Part shown: piece by piece, positions 1 to 5,235 of the stretch
How positions within the stretch are numbered: position 1 is the stretch's first letter
How the letters are laid out: the number at the start of each line of letters is the position of its first letter
NCBI GenBank assembly: GCA_045603125.1
Contig: JAZULN010000103.1
Span: forward strand, 1-6,930
DNA length: 6,930 bases
Direction: 5' to 3'
Source: CAKSFT01 sp045603125
GTDB lineage: Bacteria; Bacillota; Clostridia; UBA1381
The notes under the pieces: generated by a model
Database searches by the model: none
Told to the model about the DNA's origin: nothing
The model's input: the letters and a program-made list of their open reading frames with translations, nothing else
Translations under genes and position numbers: made by a program

Positions 1-779
1 CTGGTCTTCAGACCCAGCGCCGGCTTGCCCCACGGTGTTACCGGGCTCGGCATACCGATAGGAGACTTACCTTCACCACCGCCGTGGGGGTGGTCATTCG
101 GGTTCATAACAACACCGCGGACGGTGGGTCTGAAGCCCATGTGGCGCTTTCTGCCTGCTTTACCGATAGAAATGTTTTCATGTTGTTGGTTACCAACTAT
201 ACCGATTGTAGCCTTACATTCCAAACGCACCATTCTAACTTCACCTGATGGAAGTCTTACTTGTGCGTAAGCGCCTTCTTTAGCCATAAGTTGTGCATAA
301 GCACCGGCTGTACGAACTAATTGTCCGCCCTTACCTGGGTATAATTCAATGTTATGAATTAATGTACCAACAGGGATATCCTTAATGAATAATGCGTTAC
401 CAGCCTTGATATCTGCGCCTTCACCTGATACTACAACGTCACCGTCTGTAAGACCTTGTGGTGCGATGATATATGCCTTAGTTCCATCTTCATATTGGAT
501 TAAAGCGATGTTTGCTGTTCTGTTTGGATCGTATTCGATACCGATAACAGTTGCCGGCATTCCATCCTTATTTCTCTTAAAATCTATAATTCTATACTTT
601 CTTCTGTTGCCGCCGCCTCTGTGACGAACAGTAATTCTACCGTAAGAATTTCTACCTGCATTTTTCTTTAATGATTCTAATAGTGAACGCTCCGGAGTAG
701 TCTTTGTGATTTCAGCGAAATCCGAAACTGTCATGAATCTTCTTGCAGGAGAGGTAGGCTTAAACTTTTTTATAGCCAT
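1..779 (-). CDS. rplB: 50S ribosomal protein L2, 3'-truncated by the window edge
   Basis: L2 is a primary 23S rRNA binding protein needed for subunit association and for the integrity of the peptidyl transferase centre. The gene starts with ATG at 779 (MAIKKFKPTSPARR) and 259 codons are readable before the window ends, so roughly 15-20 C-terminal residues are missing. The last readable residues are LGLKT, followed by an AG that fits the usual Arg. Visible signatures are YGRITVRHRGGGNRRKYR (residues 46-63), GNQQHEN and GKAGRKRHMGFRPTVRG (196-222), and MNPNDHPHGGGEG (225-237). The last includes the conserved His, here about residue 230, equivalent to E. coli His229. An AAGGAG ribosome binding site lies at 790-795, ten bases before the start. 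It follows rplW by 33 bases as a distal gene of the S10 operon. Nothing in the visible part looks degraded. Confidence 0.98.
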   Translation of the reverse strand, partial: MAIKKFKPTSPARRFMTVSDFAEITKTTPERSLLESLKKNAGRNSYGRITVRHRGGGNRRKYRIIDFKRNKDGMPATVIGIEYDPNRTANIALIQYEDGTKAYIIAPQGLTDGDVVVSGEGADIKAGNALFIKDIPVGTLIHNIELYPGKGGQLVRTAGAYAQLMAKEGAYAQVRLPSGEVRMVRLECKATIGIVGNQQHENISIGKAGRKRHMGFRPTVRGVVMNPNDHPHGGGEGKSPIGMPSPVTPWGKPALGLKT

Positions 780-812
780 CTTAATTTCACTCCTTATCCT
801 CAAAAAAATAAA

Positions 813-1118
813 TTACATTTCAAAGAACTCGATTGTCTTGCTGCCCTTTTCCAAAGTTACAATGGCTTTCTTCCAGGAAGCTCTTCTTCCTTCGAATCTA
901 CCCATTCTCTTAACCTTGCCCATAACACGCATTGTGTTTACGCTTGCAACCTTAACTCCGAATACTTCTTCTACCGCTTTTTTGATTTCAATCTTATTTG
1001 CACTAACCGGTACTTCAAATGTATACTTTTTGATTTCGTTACCATCTCTATCGAAAACAACTTCCATTGAACGTTCAGAGATTACTGGTCTTCTTATAAT
1101 ATCGTGAGCGTATGTCAT
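813..1118 (-). CDS. rplW: 50S ribosomal protein L23
   Basis: L23 binds domain III of 23S rRNA at the polypeptide exit and, in bacteria generally, is the docking site for trigger factor and SRP. The product is 101 residues, a normal length. It begins MTYAHDIIRRPVISERS and carries the family pattern FEVPVSANKIEIKKAVEEVF followed by VNTMRVMGKVKRMGR and WKKAIVTLE. I chose ATG at 1118 rather than the in-frame TTG at 1124 because the strong AGGAGG ribosome binding site (1129-1134) is ten bases from the ATG but only four from the TTG. The start overlaps the rplD stop by one base (TAATG), which implies translational coupling with L4. The ribosome binding site therefore lies inside the end of rplD. 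Confidence 0.98.
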   Translation of the reverse strand: MTYAHDIIRRPVISERSMEVVFDRDGNEIKKYTFEVPVSANKIEIKKAVEEVFGVKVASVNTMRVMGKVKRMGRFEGRRASWKKAIVTLEKGSKTIEFFEM

Positions 1119-1741
1119 TAGCAAAGCACCTCCTCAATTTTTGCAATCGCATCTTTTGCAACGATGAACTTATCGTGCTTTAAGATTTCGTATGTGTTTA
1201 GAACACCAACGTAAGTTGGAGTAACACCCTTGATGTTTCTTGCTGACTTATAAACCTTTTCGTCACATTCAGCAGTAACAATCAATGCTTTTGTATCGAT
1301 TTCAAGACCCTTCAAAAGCTTAGCAATTGTAGCAGTCTTAATTTCTTCTACCTTTAAGTCATCTATTACGAAGATTTCGTATGCTTCGTATTTAGCAGAT
1401 AAAGCCGATCTTAAAGCAATCTTCTTTACCTTCTTATTTAATCTATATCTGTAATCACGTGGCTTAGGACCTAAAGCTACGCCGCCGCCTGTCCATTGTG
1501 GTGCACGAATACTACCTTGTCTTGCACGACCTGTGCCCTTTTGTCTCCAAGGCTTAATTCCGCCGCCGCTAACTTCAGTACGAGTCTTTGTGCTTTGTGT
1601 TCCTTGTCTTTGGTTTGCAAGATAATTAACAACTACCTGGTGCAAAACCGCCTTATTAACTTCAGCCGCAAATATTGAATCACTAACTTCCATAGTGTCA
1701 ATCTTTTCGCCTAACATGTTATATACAGCCAATTTAGACAT
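1118..1741 (-). CDS. rplD: 50S ribosomal protein L4
   Basis: L4 binds 23S rRNA domain I and sends an extended loop into the peptide exit tunnel. In E. coli it is also the autogenous regulator of the S10 operon. The product is 207 residues, the usual size. The tunnel loop is clear at about residues 43-97, with GTQSTKTRTEVSGGG, KPWRQKGTGRARQGS and RAPQWTGGGVALGPKPRDY. The C-terminal alpha/beta domain follows (FVIDDLKVEEIKT, ALIVTAECDEKVYKSARNI). An AAAGGAGGA ribosome binding site stands just upstream of the ATG at 1741. The stop codon overlaps the rplW start. Because this operon's leader carries a terminator, L4 is the natural candidate for feedback control. That role is inferred from E. coli and is not shown here. 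Confidence 0.98.
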   Translation of the reverse strand: MSKLAVYNMLGEKIDTMEVSDSIFAAEVNKAVLHQVVVNYLANQRQGTQSTKTRTEVSGGGIKPWRQKGTGRARQGSIRAPQWTGGGVALGPKPRDYRYRLNKKVKKIALRSALSAKYEAYEIFVIDDLKVEEIKTATIAKLLKGLEIDTKALIVTAECDEKVYKSARNIKGVTPTYVGVLNTYEILKHDKFIVAKDAIAKIEEVLC

Positions 1742-1767
1742 AGTTATTCCTCCTTTCCTAAACCCTA

Positions 1768-2397
1768 TTACGCTTTAACGGCGTTTTTAATTGTAACAAG
1801 TCCGCCCTTGTTGCCCGGAACTGCACCCTTTAAAAGGATTAAGTTGTTCTCAGCGTCAACCTTAACTACTTCTAAGTTCTGAACTGTTACTCTAACAACA
1901 CCCATGTGTCCCGGAAGCTTCTTACCCTTCATAACTCTACCAGGGTTAGAACAAGCTCCCATTGAACCTGAACCTCTATGATAACCTGAACCGTGAGACA
2001 TAGGACCTCTGTGCAAACCCCATCTCTTCATTGGTCCGGCAAAACCTTTACCCTTTGTGATGCCTGTTACATCAATCTTCTCGCCTGCTTCAAAGATGTC
2101 AGCCTTGATTTCGTCGCCAACATTTATAGCAGAACAATCATCGAGTCTTAGTTCTCTTAAATACTTCTTTGCTGCCACATCTGCCTTTGCAAAGTGACCC
2201 TTTTGAGGCTTTGTAAGGCTCTTTTCCTTAACTTCACCGAATCCAACCTGAACAGCTTCATAGCCGTCTGCCTCTGTTGTCTTCTTTTGAACTACAGTAC
2301 ATGGTCCTGCCAAAACTACAGTTACCGGAATCAATTCACCGTTTTCACCGAAGATTTGAGTCATTCCAACCTTTGTACCTAAAATCGCTTTTTTCAT
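1768..2397 (-). CDS. rplC: 50S ribosomal protein L3
   Basis: L3 is an early-assembly 23S rRNA binding protein whose long central loop reaches the peptidyl transferase centre. From ATG at 2397 the product is 209 residues, starting MKKAILGTKVGMTQIF, the universal L3 N-terminus. The central loop is conserved (TGITKGKGFAGPMKRWG, RGPMSHGSGYHRGSGSMGA, GRVMKGKKLPGHMG). At the position where E. coli L3 has the PrmB-methylated Gln (SIGQ), this protein has SMGA, as I recall for Firmicutes L3. The frame stays open upstream to ATG codons at 2463 and 2406. I rejected both: the AAAGG ribosome binding site abuts the 2406 ATG and is properly spaced only for 2397, and the longer N-terminus has no family counterpart. 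A 106-base spacer with two hairpins separates it from rpsJ, while the gap to rplD is only 26 bases. Confidence 0.97.
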   Translation of the reverse strand: MKKAILGTKVGMTQIFGENGELIPVTVVLAGPCTVVQKKTTEADGYEAVQVGFGEVKEKSLTKPQKGHFAKADVAAKKYLRELRLDDCSAINVGDEIKADIFEAGEKIDVTGITKGKGFAGPMKRWGLHRGPMSHGSGYHRGSGSMGACSNPGRVMKGKKLPGHMGVVRVTVQNLEVVKVDAENNLILLKGAVPGNKGGLVTIKNAVKA

Positions 2398-2425
2398 GTT
2401 TTTCATCCTTTCATAACAGTTATTG

Positions 2426-2478
2426 GTTCTCCTAAAAGCGACGGAGAACATGACCTGCATCATAACCTTTATAGGTTA
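2426..2478 (-). promoter_or_regulatory. Two hairpins in the rpsJ-rplC spacer
   Basis: The rpsJ-rplC gap is 106 bases. Reading in the transcription direction, the first hairpin is TAACCT/AGGTTA (2473-2478 with 2463-2468), six perfect pairs around a four-base loop. The second is GTTCTCC/GGAGAAC (2443-2449 with 2426-2432), seven perfect pairs around a ten-base loop. Neither is followed by a T-tract, so they do not look like terminators. They lie 28 or more bases before the rplC start and could act as an RNA processing site, an mRNA stability element or an r-protein binding site. The stems are seen directly; the function is open. An AT-rich palindrome (2487-2499) lies just after the rpsJ stop. 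Confidence 0.5.
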
Positions 2479-2503
2479 CTGCTAAAATAAAATTTTTATC
2501 GAA

Positions 2504-2818
2504 TTACTTTTGGATAACATCAATTGATACACCAGCTGGTAAATCGATCTTGACAAGTGATTCCATAGTCTTTGCACCAGGAACTACGATGTCGATAAGT
2601 CTTTTGTGAGTTCTTCTTTCAAATTGCTCACGAGAATCCTTATACTTATGAACCGCTCTCAAAATTGTGATAACTTCTTTGTCTGTTGGTAGTGGAATAG
2701 GTCCAGATACCTTAGCACCAGTCTTCTTCGCAATTTCAACGATCTTTTCTGCAGATTGATCCAATACTGCATGGTCATAAGCCTTAAGCTTGATTCTGAT
2801 TTTTTGTTTTGCTGCCAT
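2504..2818 (-). CDS. rpsJ: 30S ribosomal protein S10 (also NusE)
   Basis: S10 is a head protein of the 30S subunit. As NusE it also joins NusB and NusG in transcription antitermination complexes. From ATG at 2818 the product is 104 residues (MAAKQKIRIKLKAYDHAVLDQ at the start). The hallmark GPIPLPTDKEVITILRAVHKYKDSREQFERRTHKRLIDI segment spans the middle of the protein, and it ends in a normal C-terminus. An in-frame upstream ATG would add 22 residues with no family match. The GGAGGG ribosome binding site at 2825-2830, six bases before 2818, fixes the shorter start. It is the first gene of the S10 operon and is preceded by a promoter and a long structured leader instead of by tufA, which adjoins it in many bacteria. 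Its dual role as NusE makes the attenuator in its own leader worth noting. Confidence 0.98.
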   Translation of the reverse strand: MAAKQKIRIKLKAYDHAVLDQSAEKIVEIAKKTGAKVSGPIPLPTDKEVITILRAVHKYKDSREQFERRTHKRLIDIVVPGAKTMESLVKIDLPAGVSIDVIQK

Positions 2819-2845
2819 ACTTTTCCCTCCTATTAAAGTTTTTTC

Positions 2846-2861
2846 TTCGAGCATCCTCGAA
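2846..2861 (-). promoter_or_regulatory. Hairpin just upstream of the rpsJ ribosome binding site
   Basis: Six perfect pairs (TTCGAG with CTCGAA) close a GATG tetraloop 15 bases upstream of the GGAGGG ribosome binding site of rpsJ. It is followed by an A-rich single-stranded stretch. It may keep the translation start region open or be the last element of the regulatory leader. It is not a terminator, because no T-tract follows in the transcription direction. Confidence 0.4.
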
Positions 2862-2921
2862 ATCTTATTGATTTTTTTGGACACCCTTTCATTGTGTTTC
2901 CTGCACGACAGCCCGTTTTAT

Positions 2922-2956
2922 GTGATACACACCTCCGGGTGTTTCCTTATCACCCG
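2922..2956 (-). promoter_or_regulatory. Alternative stems directly after the leader terminator
   Basis: Two exclusive folds share these bases. In one, GTGATA pairs with TATCAC (2948-2953 with 2922-2927), then after an asymmetric internal loop (AGGAA opposite G) ACACC pairs with GGTGT around CGGA. In the other, CGGGTG (2951-2956) pairs with CACCCG (2936-2941), six perfect pairs. The sequence ACCCGGA here repeats the left arm of the terminator, so this segment could also compete for the terminator's right arm. The pairings are seen directly; the switching is inference. Confidence 0.5.
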
Positions 2957-2997
2957 AAATAAAAACCCGAATTACTCTCGAATTAGAGTATTCCGGG
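2957..2997 (-). terminator. Intrinsic terminator inside the S10 leader (attenuator)
   Basis: In the transcription direction the left arm CCCGGAATACTCT (2985-2997) pairs with AGAGTAATTCGGG (2966-2978). This gives 13 positions with one A-A mismatch and one G-T wobble, around the six-base loop AATTCG. The right arm is followed at once by TTTTTATTT (2965-2957). This is a textbook Rho-independent terminator. It lies downstream of the S10 promoter and about 140 bases before rpsJ, with no gene between promoter and terminator. It therefore cannot end an upstream gene without also attenuating the S10 transcript. Confidence 0.85.
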
Positions 2998-3083
2998 TAG
3001 TCTAAACCGCCACATGGCACACCTGTAGATTATTAGTTTTCTAAAAAATGCACAGATTTATCCTATTGTAGCGTGACCTGCCG

Positions 3084-3137
3084 CCCGGTTTCATGAATCG
3101 GACATTCTCCACGGAAAAACCGGACTTTTCTTGTCCG
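3084..3137 (-). promoter_or_regulatory. Competing stems in the 5' half of the S10 leader
   Basis: CGGAC (3133-3137) can pair with GTCCG at 3121-3125, a hairpin followed by GTTTTTCC, or with a second GTCCG at 3099-3103. CCGGTTT (3117-3123) pairs perfectly over seven bases with AAACCGG (3085-3091) and encloses an inner GAAT/ATTC hairpin. CCGGG (3084-3088) is complementary to CCCGG at the base of the terminator's left arm (2993-2997). These pairings overlap and cannot all form together, which would allow the leader to switch the terminator on or off. Confidence 0.5.
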
Positions 3138-3179
3138 CAACCTCCCGCTTCATCGTTTGTCAAGTGTCACAACACTACC

Positions 3180-3208
3180 ATTATAACCTATAGATACAAT
3201 ATTTGCAA
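3180..3208 (-). promoter_or_regulatory. Sigma-A promoter of the S10 operon
   Basis: In the transcription direction TTGCAA (3203-3208) is followed after exactly 17 bases by a perfect TATAAT (3180-3185). Transcription should start near 3173. Upstream of the -35 box the DNA is A/T-rich (runs of A and T at 3211-3240), which could act as an UP element, as expected for a strong ribosomal promoter. A 14-base palindrome, AGTGT-TGTG-ACACT (3163-3176), covers the predicted start point. It may be an operator or simply the 5' hairpin of the RNA. Confidence 0.8.
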
Positions 3209-3223
3209 GCATTTTTTTCAAAA

Positions 3224-3315
3224 ACAAGGCAAAAAATTTCTACGAATTTTTAGAAATTTAGCACTCGTTTTTGTGCAAATTGCTACAATACCAATTTTAG
3301 CATTTTTTACCTTGT
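3224..3315. repeat. Nested inverted repeats upstream of the S10 promoter
   Basis: ACAAGGCAAAAAAT (3224-3237) and ATTTTTTACCTTGT (3302-3315) form a 14-base inverted repeat with one difference, which is a G-U wobble in minus-strand RNA. Inside lie AAATTTCTA/TAGAAATTT (3234-3242 with 3251-3259, nine perfect pairs), a stem with one bulged base (3255-3264 with 3273-3281) and TGCTA/TAGCA (3281-3285 with 3298-3302). The inner stems overlap, so they are alternatives. No terminal duplication or open reading frame is present. It could be a decayed miniature element, a bidirectional transcript end or a regulator site. No further gene is visible in 3209-3376. Confidence 0.45.
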
Positions 3316-3343
3316 CGGAGTTTCTTCCTATATTATATATAAT

Positions 3344-3364
3344 GCTCGACGGAGTCCGTCGGGC
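3344..3364 (-). terminator. GC-rich hairpin after the lyase gene, possible terminator
   Basis: The hairpin has nine pairs (one G-T wobble) around a three-base loop; its core is CGACGGA and TCCGTCG. It begins 13 bases after the lyase stop codon. In the transcription direction the tail is ATTATATATAATAT, AT-rich but not a T-run, so it is a weak Rho-independent terminator at best. Its position suits ending the lyase transcript ahead of the S10 promoter. The plus-strand tail is also not T-rich. Confidence 0.5.
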
Positions 3365-3376
3365 AAATAATCAATA

Positions 3377-5134
3377 TTATTTTACCTCTATTTTAAACTC
3401 AAAATGAGTTTCTTTTGGATTTATTGGTGAAAAATCAATAAAATGAGCTTCTAAATCCATGGTGTTAAAGTGATTGCGATATAATTCCATCGAGGTCTTC
3501 ACATTATATCTTTTTTCATCGTATACTATCTTTACCTTACCCATATCCACAAAGCCGTCTGACACTTCTGGCTTTATGTGACTTACAAATCTCTCCACTA
3601 TACTCTCGGTCTTTTCGGAATACTCGAAAGTGTCAATCATTGTCACCGATTTTTCGCCCATTTTAAAGCTTCTGTGAATTTTTCTCACCAATCCGTCGCC
3701 ATAGGCATTTTCAAGGTCCAGCGAAACGAAGTCCTCGCCTGCCGTCATATTTTTAGCAGATCTTCTTTTCGGGTCAAAATCGTAACCGCTAAATTCCTGG
3801 TATGTACCATTTATAATCGGCACGCTGTGACCTCTTGAACTCCACGCAATCTCATTATACATCTCGTCGATGGTATACCTTCCGTATAGCCCCTGACCGA
3901 AATCGTCTAAAGGAATCTCGTCATCCACCACTACCATAAAGCTTCCGATATCGTTATGGTTATGAGGTTCACGATTGTATCCGCCCTTTACCGCAAAGGA
4001 ATAGCTCCCGTTTCTTTTCACATACCACTGGGAATCCCGGAAAAAATGCCAATCATTCTTCATTTCGTCTTCCTCATAGTCAGGGTCGAGCCACAGGATA
4101 TCTGTCATAGTATAGATATTGGGGCAATATTCCGCACCGTTTTTTAAAGGCGGACGACTGAATTCATCAGGATATAGATTTTTTAAAAAGCATACAAAAC
4201 CAATGTTGAACTGAAGCTTTGATCGGGCATCGGAAAAGCAGACATTTGTCTCTCTTCCCATTCTGACCCTGTTTAAAAAGAGGGCGATTTCCTTTACCTT
4301 TTTATTTTTAAAGTAGTCAATCTCACCCTTTGAATATTCCAAAAGCATCTTTGAGAGTGCAACAAAATTTCCAAATCCGTAGGACCAGTATAGCGTTCCC
4401 TCAAGACAGCATCCGTCACCCTGAATACCATCGAGATAATTATCGGCACACGCCATAAGTTTGGGAATGATATAGTCAATTTCCTCTTTAGTTCCATAAT
4501 ATAAAAGCGGTGTGCATATTCCTGCTGAGCAGACAACCGCCCAGTTTAGTTTTGCCGACATAAAGTAGAACTCTTTGTCCTCCATCATAGGCTTTATCAT
4601 TCGCCTTCTGATTTCATACTCCATGCGTGCCTTTACATAATTTGGCAGATACTCCCCTACCATAAGAGCAATGTCGGTAAGAGCACGTCCTGTCATGCAA
4701 TGGAAAAGATCAAGGTGGGTCACCATATCTTCCAAATTGTGTACCACATCCCCCATATGTAAATGTGCCGGCGAGCACCATGTGAATTCGTCTAAAATCA
4801 TCATGATATGGTCGATTAGCGGCCACACATATTTTTCATCACCGGTAAGCCACAGCGCAATTGCAATATACTGACAGTTATTTCGCCTGTCAAACCATGG
4901 GTACTCAAACTCCCTGCGGTTACCGCCCGGGGTGTAGTGCCGGTCATAAAGACTCATCGGTAGCACCTCATATTTTTTATCCAAGGCATAGTCAGCCTTT
5001 TTAATAATCCCGTCAATTACCCACTTTACCTTGTGGCTTTTTAAAAGCTCTTGCTTTTTTATTCCATAATCTACGCCGTAGTAATTTCTATAGTCCTTAT
5101 TGATTTTTTGGAACTCGATTTTATGATTATCCAC
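3377..5134 (-). CDS. Heparinase II/III-like family protein, probable cytoplasmic polysaccharide lyase
   Basis: The 585-residue product has the layout of the heparinase II/III-like lyases, which cleave uronic-acid glycans by beta-elimination. The N-terminal helical toroid runs to about residue 350 and contains NWAV (198-201) and DGIQGDGCCLEGTLYWSYGFG (about 235-255), the family's Tyr-rich active-site helix region. The beta-sandwich part carries EPHNHNDIGSF (389-399) and RGHSVPIINGTYQ (434-446), matching the conserved H-N-H-N-D and GH..P.ING.Q patterns that hold metal-site and catalytic histidines. No signal peptide or membrane segment is seen, so it probably acts inside the cell on imported oligosaccharides. 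The start is GTG at 5134, supported by GGGGTGA upstream; the first in-frame ATG is residue 60 and would delete conserved sequence. It has its own promoter. No sugar transporter or sulfatase is nearby, so the substrate cannot be named. Confidence 0.85.
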   Translation of the reverse strand: MDNHKIEFQKINKDYRNYYGVDYGIKKQELLKSHKVKWVIDGIIKKADYALDKKYEVLPMSLYDRHYTPGGNRREFEYPWFDRRNNCQYIAIALWLTGDEKYVWPLIDHIMMILDEFTWCSPAHLHMGDVVHNLEDMVTHLDLFHCMTGRALTDIALMVGEYLPNYVKARMEYEIRRRMIKPMMEDKEFYFMSAKLNWAVVCSAGICTPLLYYGTKEEIDYIIPKLMACADNYLDGIQGDGCCLEGTLYWSYGFGNFVALSKMLLEYSKGEIDYFKNKKVKEIALFLNRVRMGRETNVCFSDARSKLQFNIGFVCFLKNLYPDEFSRPPLKNGAEYCPNIYTMTDILWLDPDYEEDEMKNDWHFFRDSQWYVKRNGSYSFAVKGGYNREPHNHNDIGSFMVVVDDEIPLDDFGQGLYGRYTIDEMYNEIAWSSRGHSVPIINGTYQEFSGYDFDPKRRSAKNMTAGEDFVSLDLENAYGDGLVRKIHRSFKMGEKSVTMIDTFEYSEKTESIVERFVSHIKPEVSDGFVDMGKVKIVYDEKRYNVKTSMELYRNHFNTMDLEAHFIDFSPINPKETHFEFKIEVK

Positions 5135-5161
5135 TTTCGCTCACCCCACTTTTACGATTTC

Positions 5162-5189
5162 ATTTTAGCATATAGTGTAAATAAGTCAA
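5162..5189 (-). promoter_or_regulatory. Extended -10 promoter for the lyase gene
   Basis: TTGACT (5184-5189) is followed after 16 bases by TAAAAT (5162-5167), which is preceded by TGC to give an extended -10 motif. Each box matches consensus at five of six positions. Transcription should start near 5155, leaving about 20 bases of leader, enough for the GGGGTGA ribosome binding site. This supports independent expression of the lyase from the trxB-amidohydrolase pair. I saw no intrinsic terminator in the 101-base gap, so some read-through is likely. Confidence 0.7.
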
Positions 5190-5235
5190 TAAATCTCAAA
5201 GTATATCCTATAATTTACATACCATTTCACAAGAT

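Larger units (their letters stand above)
2819..3173 (-). promoter_or_regulatory. Long structured 5' leader of the S10 operon
   Basis: From the predicted transcription start near 3173 to the rpsJ ATG there are about 355 untranslated bases. The leader holds, in order, a small hairpin at the 5' end, a set of competing GC-rich stems (3084-3137), an AT-rich linker, an intrinsic terminator (2957-2997), a two-part stem (2922-2953), a hairpin (2846-2861) and the ribosome binding site. A terminator preceded by alternative pairings and followed by a conserved operon is the standard architecture of r-protein autoregulation by attenuation. I do not recognise a specific riboswitch or T-box: no T-box sequence or specifier stem is visible. 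The bound factor is unknown; L4, or another S10-operon protein, is the first candidate. Confidence 0.7.

Noticed and set aside
706..1107. A 133-codon plus-strand open frame over rplW and the rplB start
   Set aside because: It is antisense to two certain ribosomal genes and arises from their codon pattern.
2398..2463. N-terminal extension of L3 from ATG at 2463
   Set aside because: No ribosome binding site upstream, no match to the family N-terminus, and it covers the spacer hairpins. The AAAGG site fits only the ATG at 2397.
2451..3081. An identical 8-mer (GCAGGTCA in the transcription direction) in both the S10 leader (3074-3081) and the rpsJ-rplC spacer (2451-2458), possibly a shared protein-binding site
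   Set aside because: One shared 8-mer between segments of this size is near chance expectation, and the flanking structures differ.
3091..3153. A 20-codon open frame (MKREVADKKSPV...) at the start of the S10 leader, a possible leader peptide
   Set aside because: It has no ribosome binding site before its ATG, and its bases are fully occupied by the competing leader stems. No codon runs point to translation-dependent attenuation.
3331..3342. TATAAT-like sequence after the lyase hairpin as a second S10 promoter
   Set aside because: No acceptable -35 box at 16-18 bases. The AT alternation simply follows the GC hairpin.
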